Shown: in pieces, positions 26,020 to 33,841 of the stretch | How positions within the stretch are numbered: position 1 is the stretch's first letter | Layout: the number at the start of each line of letters is the position of its first letter | DNA from: Paenibacillus chibensis | GTDB taxonomy: Bacteria > Bacillota > Bacilli > Paenibacillales > Paenibacillaceae | Assembly (NCBI RefSeq): GCF_004001045.1 | Contig: NZ_BIMK01000005.1 | Span: 62,001-126,000, forward strand | Length of the DNA: 64,000 nucleotides | Direction: 5' to 3' | Notes under the pieces: model-generated | Databases searched by the model: none | Told to the model about the DNA's origin: nothing | Seen by the model: the letters and a program-made list of their open reading frames with translations, nothing else | Made by a program: the position numbers and the translations under genes

Positions 26020-28326
26020 GTGATCTTATTGTCTGGCGATGATCTGGAAACGAATTTCGTCCGTATATCCGTGAGGCCGCTTGTGGAATATGTATTCAGC
26101 AGCGGGAGCATCGATTCCGGGTTCCGTACCGCAAGCACGATGCAGGAAGGAACGAGAATTCATCAGCAGGTGCAGCGGAACTACCGGGAAGGGGACGAGA
26201 AGGAGCTGTATCTCCACACCGAAATGCCGCATAACGGCATCCGGTACCGGATCGAAGGGCGGTGCGACGGGCTGATCCAAACCGCAGAAGGCTGGATGGT
26301 CGACGAAATCAAATCGACGGCGGCGGGCCTGGACACGCTGGAAGGCGGGCGCCCCGTGCACTGGGCTCAAGCGCAGGTCTATGCCTATATGGTAGCGCAG
26401 GAGCGTCAGCTTGAGCAAATCGGTGTACAGCTGACTTACGTGGACACGGGGACCGGGGAAGAGCGGCGCTTCAAGCGCGCATGCACGTTGGCCGAGCTGA
26501 CGCAATTCGTGCAAAGCGTCGTGGAGCGGTATGCGCCTTATGCCTCCCTGCGTCTCGCGAATGCCGCTAAAAGAGACGAGAGCATCAGGTCCCTGCCCTT
26601 TCCGTTCGATGCGTACCGCGAAGGACAGCGCAAGCTGGCAGGAGCGGTTTACGGCGCGATCCGGGAGAAGAAAAAGCTGTTCGCCAAGGCGCCGACCGGG
26701 ATCGGCAAAACGATGTCGACCTTGTTCCCTGCGGTGAAGGCCATCGGGGAGGGGCTGCTGCAGCAGATGTTTTATCTGACGGCCAAAACGATTACGCGCA
26801 CCGCCGCGGAGCAGGCACTCGGGTTGATGAAGGAGAAGGGGCTGTTTCTGCAAGCGCTCACCATCACCGCCAAGGACAAGGTGTGTTTTCAGGAGGAGAC
26901 GCTATGCGCCAAGGAGGCATGTCCGTTTGCAGACGGTTATTATGATCGCATCAATGGAGCTGTTCTGGATATCTTGTCCCATGAAACCCTCATGACCCGG
27001 CAGGTTATTGAACAGTACGCCCGCAAGCACAAGGTCTGTCCTTTTGAATTTTCGCTGGATACGGCTTACGCGGTCGATGCGGTGATATGCGATTATAACT
27101 ATATTTTTGATCCCAGGGTCTCCTTGAAGCGGCTGATCGAGGAACAGAAGAAGCGGACGGTGCTGCTGGTCGACGAGGCGCATAATTTGGTGGACCGGGG
27201 CCGGGACATGTTCTCCGCAGCCATCTCTAAAGCGGGCTTCTTACAGCTGAAAAGGGAGTATAAGGCAGTGAACCGGGGGATCGCGGATGCGGCGGATGCC
27301 GTGAATAAATATTTTATCGGACTCAGAAAGGCGTGCGGCGAGGCGCGGATGCAGCTTTCGAAGGAAGCCCCGCAGGAGCTGGCAGACCTGCTTGAAGCCT
27401 TTGCAGGCGAAGCGGAGCGCGCACTGGCCGCGGGAGGCGATAACGAGCCGCTGCTGCTGGACGCGTATTTTGCCGCCCAAAACTTCATTCGCATGGCCAA
27501 GCTCTATGACAGCCGCTATATCACCTATGCCGAGGTCCAGCACAGCGACGTCACGATCAAATTACTCTGTCTGGATCCGTCGTACCTGCTGACCCAGGCG
27601 GCGAAAGGCTTTCGATCGGCCGTGTTTTTCTCTGCGACGCTTTCCCCCTTGTCGTACTACAGGGACATGCTCGGGGCTGATCCGGAGGATTACAGCGTCT
27701 CGGTCGCTTCGCCGTTCCGCCGGGAGCAGCTTGATGTGCGGATCGTGCCGGTATCTACGCGATACCGCGACAGGGAGCAGACGCGCGAGCAGCTTGCCGA
27801 TTTGCTGCATGGCCTGGTTTCGGAGCGAAGCGGCAATTATATGATCTTTTTTCCTTCTTATCAGTATTTGCAGAGCGTGTATGAAGTTTTCACAGGCAAG
27901 TACCCGGAGATTCAAACGATTGTGCAGGGTTCAGGCATGGGAGAGGAGGAGCGGGAGCGGTTTTTGGACGCCTTTCAAGCCGATAATCGCAAGACGCTGG
28001 CCGGGTTTGCGGTGCTTGGCGGCATTTTCTCGGAGGGCATCGACCTTCAGGGCGACCGACTGATCGGCGTAGCGGTGGTCGGCGTCGGTCTGCCGCAGCT
28101 TGGGCTGGAGCGCAACTTGATCCGCGACCATTTTAACGGCGAAGGCAAAAACGGTTACGACTATGCTTACGTGCTGCCGGGCATGAACAAGGTGCTGCAG
28201 GCCGGAGGCCGTCTGATCCGCTCCGAGCAGGATGAGGGGGTGCTGTTGCTGATCGATGACCGTTTCCTGCAGCCGCATTACATGCGGCTGCTGCCCGAGG
28301 AATGGAAAGACGACGCGTCCGAGTAG
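26020..28326 (+). CDS. PD-(D/E)XK nuclease fused to a DinG/XPD-type Fe-S helicase
   Basis: 768 residues in two parts. Residues ~1-170 resemble a RecB/Cas4-like nuclease: EGRCDGL (Asp83), VDEIKST (Glu96, Lys98) and a QAQVYAYM Gln/Tyr motif. Residues ~195-768 form an SF2 helicase of the XPD/DinG type: Walker A APTGIGKT (224-231), four Cys at 289, 296, 301 and 340 placed as in the XPD iron-sulfur cluster, DEAH at 385-388, FFSATLSP, GGIFSEGIDL and the last motif QAGGRLIRS. Together these suggest a 5'-3' DNA helicase with its own nuclease, probably in repair. The start is GTG after AAGGGG; a TTG at 26029 is an alternative. Confidence 0.92.
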   Translation: MILLSGDDLETNFVRISVRPLVEYVFSSGSIDSGFRTASTMQEGTRIHQQVQRNYREGDEKELYLHTEMPHNGIRYRIEGRCDGLIQTAEGWMVDEIKSTAAGLDTLEGGRPVHWAQAQVYAYMVAQERQLEQIGVQLTYVDTGTGEERRFKRACTLAELTQFVQSVVERYAPYASLRLANAAKRDESIRSLPFPFDAYREGQRKLAGAVYGAIREKKKLFAKAPTGIGKTMSTLFPAVKAIGEGLLQQMFYLTAKTITRTAAEQALGLMKEKGLFLQALTITAKDKVCFQEETLCAKEACPFADGYYDRINGAVLDILSHETLMTRQVIEQYARKHKVCPFEFSLDTAYAVDAVICDYNYIFDPRVSLKRLIEEQKKRTVLLVDEAHNLVDRGRDMFSAAISKAGFLQLKREYKAVNRGIADAADAVNKYFIGLRKACGEARMQLSKEAPQELADLLEAFAGEAERALAAGGDNEPLLLDAYFAAQNFIRMAKLYDSRYITYAEVQHSDVTIKLLCLDPSYLLTQAAKGFRSAVFFSATLSPLSYYRDMLGADPEDYSVSVASPFRREQLDVRIVPVSTRYRDREQTREQLADLLHGLVSERSGNYMIFFPSYQYLQSVYEVFTGKYPEIQTIVQGSGMGEEERERFLDAFQADNRKTLAGFAVLGGIFSEGIDLQGDRLIGVAVVGVGLPQLGLERNLIRDHFNGEGKNGYDYAYVLPGMNKVLQAGGRLIRSEQDEGVLLLIDDRFLQPHYMRLLPEEWKDDASE

Positions 28327-28414
28327 CAGCCTGCGGCGTACCGAAATGAGAGATAGCCGCACATCTTGGCGTTCGGTATAATGGACGGTAAATATGCGCA
28401 AAGGTGGGGTTGTC

Positions 28415-29354
28415 ATGACGCTTCAGATCGGAATCATCGGGACGGGCTGGTTCAGCCGGGTACACGCCGACATACTTGCTGCGGCCGAGGACGTAAAGGT
28501 ACGGGCTTTTCTTGGAACGAGCAAGGAAAAGGGAGAGCGAATGGCTGCGGCCTATGGATCCGCCGGATATGGCGATTTACGGGACATGCTGGACGCGGAG
28601 CAACTTGATGCGGTTTATGTTTGCGTCCCGCATTCCTTTTTTGGTGGAAAAGCCGCTTGGCGTCGACCAGGAACTTCCGCGCCGCATTTCATCCGCTATT
28701 CAAGAAGCCGGGCTGATCACCTCGGTCGGGTATCATTTCCGCTATCAATCGAGCATGGACAAGCTGAAGGAGCTGCTGCAAGGGCAGAAGGCCGGCATGG
28801 CGCTCGGCCGCTGGATGGACAGCATGCCGGGCGTATCCTGGTGGAGACGGCAGGACGGATCGGGCGGCCAGTTCATCGAGCAGACGACGCATGTGGTGGA
28901 CCTGCTGCGCTATACGGCCGGTGAGGTGGAGGAAGTGTATGCGCTTTACGGCAGCCGCATCAAGCATGAGCAGGTCGAAGGCGTGGAGGTTGCCGATGTA
29001 GGCACGGTCACGCTCCGAATGGCAAGCGGCTTGGTTGCGAACATCTCCAATACCTGTGTACTGCCGGAGGGAGCGGGACTCAGCCAGACCGGGCTGACTT
29101 TCTATACCGATCAGGGCGTCCTGGACTGGAATCCGCAGCGGCTGCGGGCATCGCGGCCCGGTGAACAGACGGAGTATCTGGAGCGGGCGAACCCCTATGT
29201 ACAAGAAACGGAAGCCTTCCTCCATGCGCTGCGCACAGGGGACGGCTCCCGGATTAAATCGAATTATGCGGATGCGTTCAGGACGCAGGCGGTTACCTGC
29301 GCCGCCCTGGAATCGGCTGCGACCGGCATGCCGGTCCGCATCCGGTATGAATAA
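28415..29354 (+). pseudogene. Gfo/Idh/MocA oxidoreductase, broken by an internal frameshift/deletion
   Basis: The first frame from ATG 28415 (AAAGGTGG upstream) encodes a typical NAD-binding start, LQIGIIGTGWFSRVHADIL, down to AVYVCVP. Near 28630-28645 the homology jumps to the next frame, which begins IPFLVEKPLGVDQ and continues with VGYHFRYQSSMDKL and the C-terminal half to 29354. Besides the frame change, the dozen or so residues normally found between the VCVP and VEKP motifs are missing, so a deletion of non-multiple-of-three length, or an assembly error, is likely. A perfect TATAAT at 28377-28382 suggests the gene once had its own promoter. Substrate unknown. Confidence 0.8.
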
Positions 29355-29365
29355 ACGCCAAACCT

Positions 29366-30046
29366 TTAATGCATCAGAACCGACATCATGAGCGGCGCGA
29401 CCCCGAGCGTGAACAAGGCGGCCAGGATCATGGAAATGCTGGATATGGTCCCGGACAGCGAGCTCATCTCAAAGGCCTTGGAGGTTCCCGTTCCGTGAGA
29501 GCTGGTGCCGAACAGGATGCCGCGAGCGATATCATTGTCGATCTTGAACATGCGAAGCACCATCGGGCCAATCATCGAGCCGAGAAGCCCCGTAATAATG
29601 ACGAAAACGGCCGTAATGTTCGGCACGCCCCCGATGACCTGCGACACGTTCATGGCAATCGGGGTCGTAATGGAACGCGGGATCAGGCTGGTCACGAGCG
29701 AGGAGCTCAGGTGCAGCCATTTGGCGAGAAACGCCGATGAGATCATGGCGACGCAGGAGCCGGTGAGCACGCTGACGATAATTTCGACGGCGTGCTTTTT
29801 GAGTATTTTGAAGTTCTTGTACAGCGGTACCGCAAACGCGACCGTAGCCGGCTGCAGCAGGCTGCTGAGCCATTTGCCGCCGGAGTTGTAGGATTCATAA
29901 GGAACCTGCGTCCAGATCAGAATAAGGATGACGATCGCGGGCGTGATGAGAAGCGGCGACAGATAAACCTTGGGCCGCTTTGCGTATATGCGTTTGGACA
30001 CGGCATAAATGCCGAGGGTGAATATAAGGCAGATGAGGCCGATCAT
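29366..30046 (-). CDS. LrgB/CidB-family membrane protein
   Basis: 226 residues, about six to seven predicted membrane helices. Family signatures include LLQPATVAFAVPLYKN, SLIPRSITTPIAM and GTSSHGTGTSKAFE. LrgB/CidB proteins work with holin-like LrgA/CidA partners; in bacilli some pairs move pyruvate and affect autolysis. The ATG overlaps the partner's stop by 4 bp. It belongs to the YwbHG-type arrangement with a divergent LysR gene. Confidence 0.94.
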   Translation of the reverse strand: MIGLICLIFTLGIYAVSKRIYAKRPKVYLSPLLITPAIVILILIWTQVPYESYNSGGKWLSSLLQPATVAFAVPLYKNFKILKKHAVEIIVSVLTGSCVAMISSAFLAKWLHLSSSLVTSLIPRSITTPIAMNVSQVIGGVPNITAVFVIITGLLGSMIGPMVLRMFKIDNDIARGILFGTSSHGTGTSKAFEMSSLSGTISSISMILAALFTLGVAPLMMSVLMH

Positions 30047-30417
30047 CGGGAAGCCCTCCGTTCTTTCTGTTTGGCAATCCGGGATGCGAGCAGTCCGGAG
30101 CTGGCCATGACGGTAAACGTGCTGAAAAGAACAACGATCAGGATGCGGACCCCGTCGCTTTCAAGCATCGGAATATATTTCATGACACCGACGGCCGCGG
30201 GAATGAAGAATAACAGCAGCTCAGCGAGCAGCCAGTTAGCTCCGATCTCAATCCATTCCAAGCGGATAACGCCGGTCTCAAGCAGGATAAATACCACGAT
30301 GATCCCCAGAATGCTGCCGGGTAACGGCAGGTGCAAAAGTTCGGCGAGCTTGTTCATCAGCAGCGAAAACACCATCAGCACCGCTACCTGCACCGTACCT
30401 TTTACAATATTGTTCAC
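30043..30417 (-). CDS. CidA/LrgA-family holin-like membrane protein
   Basis: 124 residues with four hydrophobic helices and a charged C-terminus (RIAKQKERRA). The segment ELLHLPLPGSILGIIVVF is typical of CidA/LrgA. The start is GTG with AAAGGAGAG upstream. It forms a two-gene operon with the LrgB-type gene and faces the LysR regulator, matching B. subtilis ywbH-ywbG-ywbI. Confidence 0.94.
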   Translation of the reverse strand: MNNIVKGTVQVAVLMVFSLLMNKLAELLHLPLPGSILGIIVVFILLETGVIRLEWIEIGANWLLAELLLFFIPAAVGVMKYIPMLESDGVRILIVVLFSTFTVMASSGLLASRIAKQKERRASR

Positions 30418-30431
30418 AGGGATTCTCTCCT

Positions 30432-30468
30432 TTCATTTATATGAAAATTTTACATCAGTTATTTTCAT
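30432..30468. promoter_or_regulatory. CidA promoter and candidate LysR-regulator site
   Basis: Inverted repeats TTCAT-TTAT-ATGAA (30432-30445) and ATGAAAA (30441-30447) / TTTTCAT (30462-30468) overlap the minus-strand promoter elements TTTACC and TAAAAT, which are 17 bp apart. A LysR-type regulator acting on the divergent genes would be expected to bind here. Confidence 0.45.
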
Positions 30469-30540
30469 GGGTAAAATGAATAAATCGAATAATGATCATT
30501 CCATTTTTCTATAGGGGCAGTTGGAAAGGAGAAGGTGGAG

Positions 30541-31440
30541 ATGGATATCCGGCATCTGCAGTATTTTATGGAGGTGGCCCGGCTGCAGAGCTTCACGAAG
30601 GCGGCCGAATCGCTCTATATCACGCAGCCGACAATCAGTAAAACAATCCGCAACATTGAGGACGAGCTCGGAGTGACGTTGTTTGACCGCTCTAACAAAA
30701 GAATCGAGCTTACCGATGCGGGGAGAATTATTTATGAGCAGGCGCAGCCGATCGTCAAATCCTTTCAAAGCCTGTCGGCCGAGCTGGGTGATTTGAAGAA
30801 TCTGCAAAAAGGGCATATCCGGCTCGGGCTGCCGCCGATGGTCGGTTCCAGCTTTTTTCCGGAAGTCATTGGACAGTTTCATAAAAAATATCCGCAGGTG
30901 ACCATGCAGGTATTCGAGGACGGAGCAAAAAAGGTGGAGAAGGACGTGGAAAGCGGGCTGCTAGACGTTGGCGTAGCGGTGCTGCCGATTGATGAGGAGC
31001 AGTTCCACTCGTTCTCCTTCGTCCGGGAAAAGCTGATGCTGCTGGTGCATCCCTCCCATCATTTATCCGGGCGAGGCGCTGTTCCGCTGGCGGAGCTGGC
31101 AGGAGAGAGCTTCGTGCTGTTCCGGGAGGATTTTGCGCTCCATGACCGGATCATCACCGAATGCGTCCGCGTCGGCTATCAGCCGCGCATCGTGTACGAA
31201 AGCTCGCAGTGGGATTTGATCAGCGGCATGGTGGCGGCCAATCTGGGAATCGCGCTGCTGCCGGAAACGATTTGCCGCGAGGTGGATCAGGAGCGGATCC
31301 GCATCATTCCGCTGATTAATCCGTCGATTCCCTGGCAGCTCGGCATGATCTGGCGCAAGGACCGTTATTTGTCTTTTGCCGCGCGGGAGTGGATATCCTT
31401 CGCGAAAAGCATCCTGATGGTGGACAAGCCGGTCAGCTGA
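30541..31440 (+). CDS. LysR-family regulator, CidR/YwbI type
   Basis: 299 residues. The winged helix-turn-helix reads FTKAAESLYITQPTISKTIRN, followed by the linker helix and a two-lobed effector domain (~90-295). I chose ATG 30541 (MDIRHLQYF), the usual LysR start; the GTG at 30535 lies within the GGAGAAGGTGGAG ribosome binding region. Divergence from the CidA/LrgB pair fits the known CidR role of activating cidAB in response to acetate or pyruvate overflow. Confidence 0.93.
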   Translation: MDIRHLQYFMEVARLQSFTKAAESLYITQPTISKTIRNIEDELGVTLFDRSNKRIELTDAGRIIYEQAQPIVKSFQSLSAELGDLKNLQKGHIRLGLPPMVGSSFFPEVIGQFHKKYPQVTMQVFEDGAKKVEKDVESGLLDVGVAVLPIDEEQFHSFSFVREKLMLLVHPSHHLSGRGAVPLAELAGESFVLFREDFALHDRIITECVRVGYQPRIVYESSQWDLISGMVAANLGIALLPETICREVDQERIRIIPLINPSIPWQLGMIWRKDRYLSFAAREWISFAKSILMVDKPVS

Positions 31441-31484
31441 TGTTACCTTGTTTGCAGACCTGGAACCGGCACCATATGTATACA

Positions 31485-31514
31485 TTGACATTCATTTTTG
31501 CGGAGCGATATAAT
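31485..31514 (+). promoter_or_regulatory. Promoter of the marR-ABC exporter operon
   Basis: Perfect -35 TTGACA (31485-31490) and perfect -10 TATAAT (31509-31514) with an 18-bp spacer. Confidence 0.85.
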
Positions 31515-31558
31515 TAGGTATCCTAATAAATTGCTTAACCAATTTAGTTACTTAACTA
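31514..31558 (+). promoter_or_regulatory. Two palindromic MarR operators
   Basis: TTAGGTATCCTAA (31514-31526) touches the -10 and covers the transcription start; TAGTTACTTAACTA (31545-31558) lies in the leader. Both are perfect palindromes upstream of the MarR gene, consistent with autorepression. Confidence 0.65.
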
Positions 31559-31622
31559 TTATTTTGAAGTCGATAACCAAAGGACCTCGAATCAATTCAA
31601 TGAAAGGAGATGCTACCTTGAA

Positions 31623-32111
31623 ATGAGTGATTATGCATCGGTCGAAAACGCGTCGGCTCTGAAGCTTATGCAGGCCACCATGCGCTTTAACAAGGCGGAA
31701 TTCCGGCAGCGGAAAATCGTGGGCATCAAGATGAGCGAGCTGGGGCTGTTGTTCAGCATAAAAAAGAATGTGAAAACAGGTACAACCGGGCTGATGGTTT
31801 CGGAAATCAGTCATATTTTGCGCGTCACCTCTCCAACCGTGACCCAGCTCATCAAGACGATGGAGAAGAAGGGATGGATCGAGCGCACCATGGATGAGCT
31901 GGACCGCCGTGCGGTTCGGATCAGTCTGACGGACGAAGGAGAGGCCGTCGTGGAGAAGGCGATCGAATCTACGATGGAATCTTTCGCCGGACTGATTGAG
32001 TACTTAGGGGAAGAGGAGGGCAACCAGCTGGCTGAATTGTTAACCAAAGCGTACACCTATTATGAATCCCAAGCTGAGTCATCTGCAGGAGGAGCGATCG
32101 AACCATGCTGA
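31623..32111 (+). CDS. MarR-family repressor of the adjacent ABC exporter
   Basis: 162 residues. The central winged helix includes LMVSEISHILRVTSPTVTQL and the wing WIERTMDELDRRAVRISLT with the conserved DxRxxxxxLT pattern; helices at both ends should form the dimer. AAAGGAGATG lies about 13 bases upstream. The gene overlaps the first ABC gene by 7 bp, so regulator and exporter are one operon, the common layout for drug-responsive MarR systems. The inducer is presumably an exported compound. Confidence 0.93.
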   Translation: MSDYASVENASALKLMQATMRFNKAEFRQRKIVGIKMSELGLLFSIKKNVKTGTTGLMVSEISHILRVTSPTVTQLIKTMEKKGWIERTMDELDRRAVRISLTDEGEAVVEKAIESTMESFAGLIEYLGEEEGNQLAELLTKAYTYYESQAESSAGGAIEPC

Positions 32112-33841
32112 AACTGTTTCGGACGTTGAAGCCTTTTAAGCTTCCGATTCTGTTTGTATTTTTACTGGTCTTTTTCCAATCGATGTCGGACTTATATCTG
32201 CCTACGCTCATGTCCGATATTGTGGATAAAGGCATTGTGAACGGAGATATCCCTTATATCTGGAAAATCGGCGGCTTCATGCTGCTGGTCGCCCTGGGCG
32301 GTGCGATCTGTTCCATCGGGGCCAGTTATTTATCGGCGAAAGTGGCCGGAGGGTTCGGCAAAAATCTTCGCAGCCGCGTGTTTCACCATGTCCAGAACTT
32401 CTCGCTGCAGGAGTTCGACAAGCTGGGAACCGCCTCGCTGATTACCCGGACGACGAATGATATCACTCAGATGCAGCAGGTGCTGACGATGATTCTGCGG
32501 ATGATGATCAGCGCGCCGATGATGTGTATCGGTGGCATCATCATGGCGGTGTCCAAGGACGCGAAGCTGTCTCTGGTCATCGTCGTCGTTGTTCCGGTGC
32601 TGGCAGGCGCCATCGCCATCATTGCCGGCAAGGGCATACCGCTGTTCAAGGCGATGCAGGTCAGACTGGATAAGCTGAACCGCGTGCTTCGGGAAAACCT
32701 CACGGGCATCCGCGTCATCCGTTCCTTTAACCGCATCGAGCACGAACAGAAGCGTTTTAATGAAGCGAACTTTGACCTTACGCAAACGGCGGTCAAGGTC
32801 AACAAAATCATGGCGGCAATGATGCCGATCATGATGCTGGTCATGAACTTCTCCACCATCGCCATCGTCTATTTCGGCGGGATCCGGATCAGTCACGGAC
32901 ATATGCAGGTCGGCGACTTGATGGCCTTCATCCAGTACGCGATGCAGATCATGTTCTCGCTGATCATGGTATCCATGATCTTCGTTATGGTGCCGCGCGC
33001 ATCCGCTTCGGCTACCCGTATTAACGAAGTGCTGGAGATGGAGCCGCAGATCCTTGATCCGGAACGCACCGGAACATCGGCACCGGTCTCGCAGCAGCGG
33101 GGTTATCTGGAATTCCGGGATGTCACGTTCAGCTACCCGGGCGCCGAGCAGCCGGCCATTCACCATATTTCGTTCAGCGCCGCGCCGGGCGAAACGACAG
33201 CGATCATTGGCGGCACCGGTTCCGGCAAATCGACGCTGCTCAGCCTGATTCCGCGCTTCTATGATGTAGACAGCGGCAGCGTGATCGTCGACGGGCAGAA
33301 CGTGAAGGAGATGACGCAGGAAGAGCTGCGCGCCAAAATCGGCTTTGTGCCGCAGAAAGCCGTCCTGTTCACCGGAACGATTGCCGACAACCTGCGATAC
33401 GGCAAGACGGACGCGACCGACGAGGAGCTGCGAAAGGCGGCAGATATTGCGCAGGCCACCGAATTCATCACCAAGATGAAGGACGGCTTCCAGTCCGAAA
33501 TTTCGCAGGGCGGCAGCAATGTGTCCGGCGGTCAGAAGCAGCGTCTGTCCATCGCGCGGGCGCTTGTGAGAAAGCCGGAAATCTACGTATTTGACGACAG
33601 CTTCTCAGCGCTGGACTTCAAGACGGACGCGAAGCTCCGGTCCGCGCTGAAGGAAGTAACCGCTGACGCGACGGTTCTGCTGGTGGCGCAGCGGGCCAGC
33701 ACCGTTATGGACGCCGACCGGATCATCGTTCTGGATGAAGGACGGATTGCCGGCATCGGCAAGCACCGCGAGCTGATGGATACCTGCGACGTATACCGCG
33801 AGATTGTATCCTCGCAGCTGTCAGAGGAGGAGATCGCATGA
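32105..33841 (+). CDS. Heterodimeric ABC exporter subunit, degenerate ATP site
   Basis: 578 residues, TMD with six helices then an NBD. Walker A is GGTGSGKS and the signature VSGGQKQR; Walker B is YVFDDS, with Asp for the catalytic Glu, and the switch residue is Gln (LLVAQRAST). It therefore contributes the good signature motif but a weak ATPase site. It overlaps the MarR gene by 7 bp and the partner subunit by 4 bp. It resembles the subunit at 1229-2983, so the window has two related exporter systems. Confidence 0.95.
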   Translation: MLKLFRTLKPFKLPILFVFLLVFFQSMSDLYLPTLMSDIVDKGIVNGDIPYIWKIGGFMLLVALGGAICSIGASYLSAKVAGGFGKNLRSRVFHHVQNFSLQEFDKLGTASLITRTTNDITQMQQVLTMILRMMISAPMMCIGGIIMAVSKDAKLSLVIVVVVPVLAGAIAIIAGKGIPLFKAMQVRLDKLNRVLRENLTGIRVIRSFNRIEHEQKRFNEANFDLTQTAVKVNKIMAAMMPIMMLVMNFSTIAIVYFGGIRISHGHMQVGDLMAFIQYAMQIMFSLIMVSMIFVMVPRASASATRINEVLEMEPQILDPERTGTSAPVSQQRGYLEFRDVTFSYPGAEQPAIHHISFSAAPGETTAIIGGTGSGKSTLLSLIPRFYDVDSGSVIVDGQNVKEMTQEELRAKIGFVPQKAVLFTGTIADNLRYGKTDATDEELRKAADIAQATEFITKMKDGFQSEISQGGSNVSGGQKQRLSIARALVRKPEIYVFDDSFSALDFKTDAKLRSALKEVTADATVLLVAQRASTVMDADRIIVLDEGRIAGIGKHRELMDTCDVYREIVSSQLSEEEIA

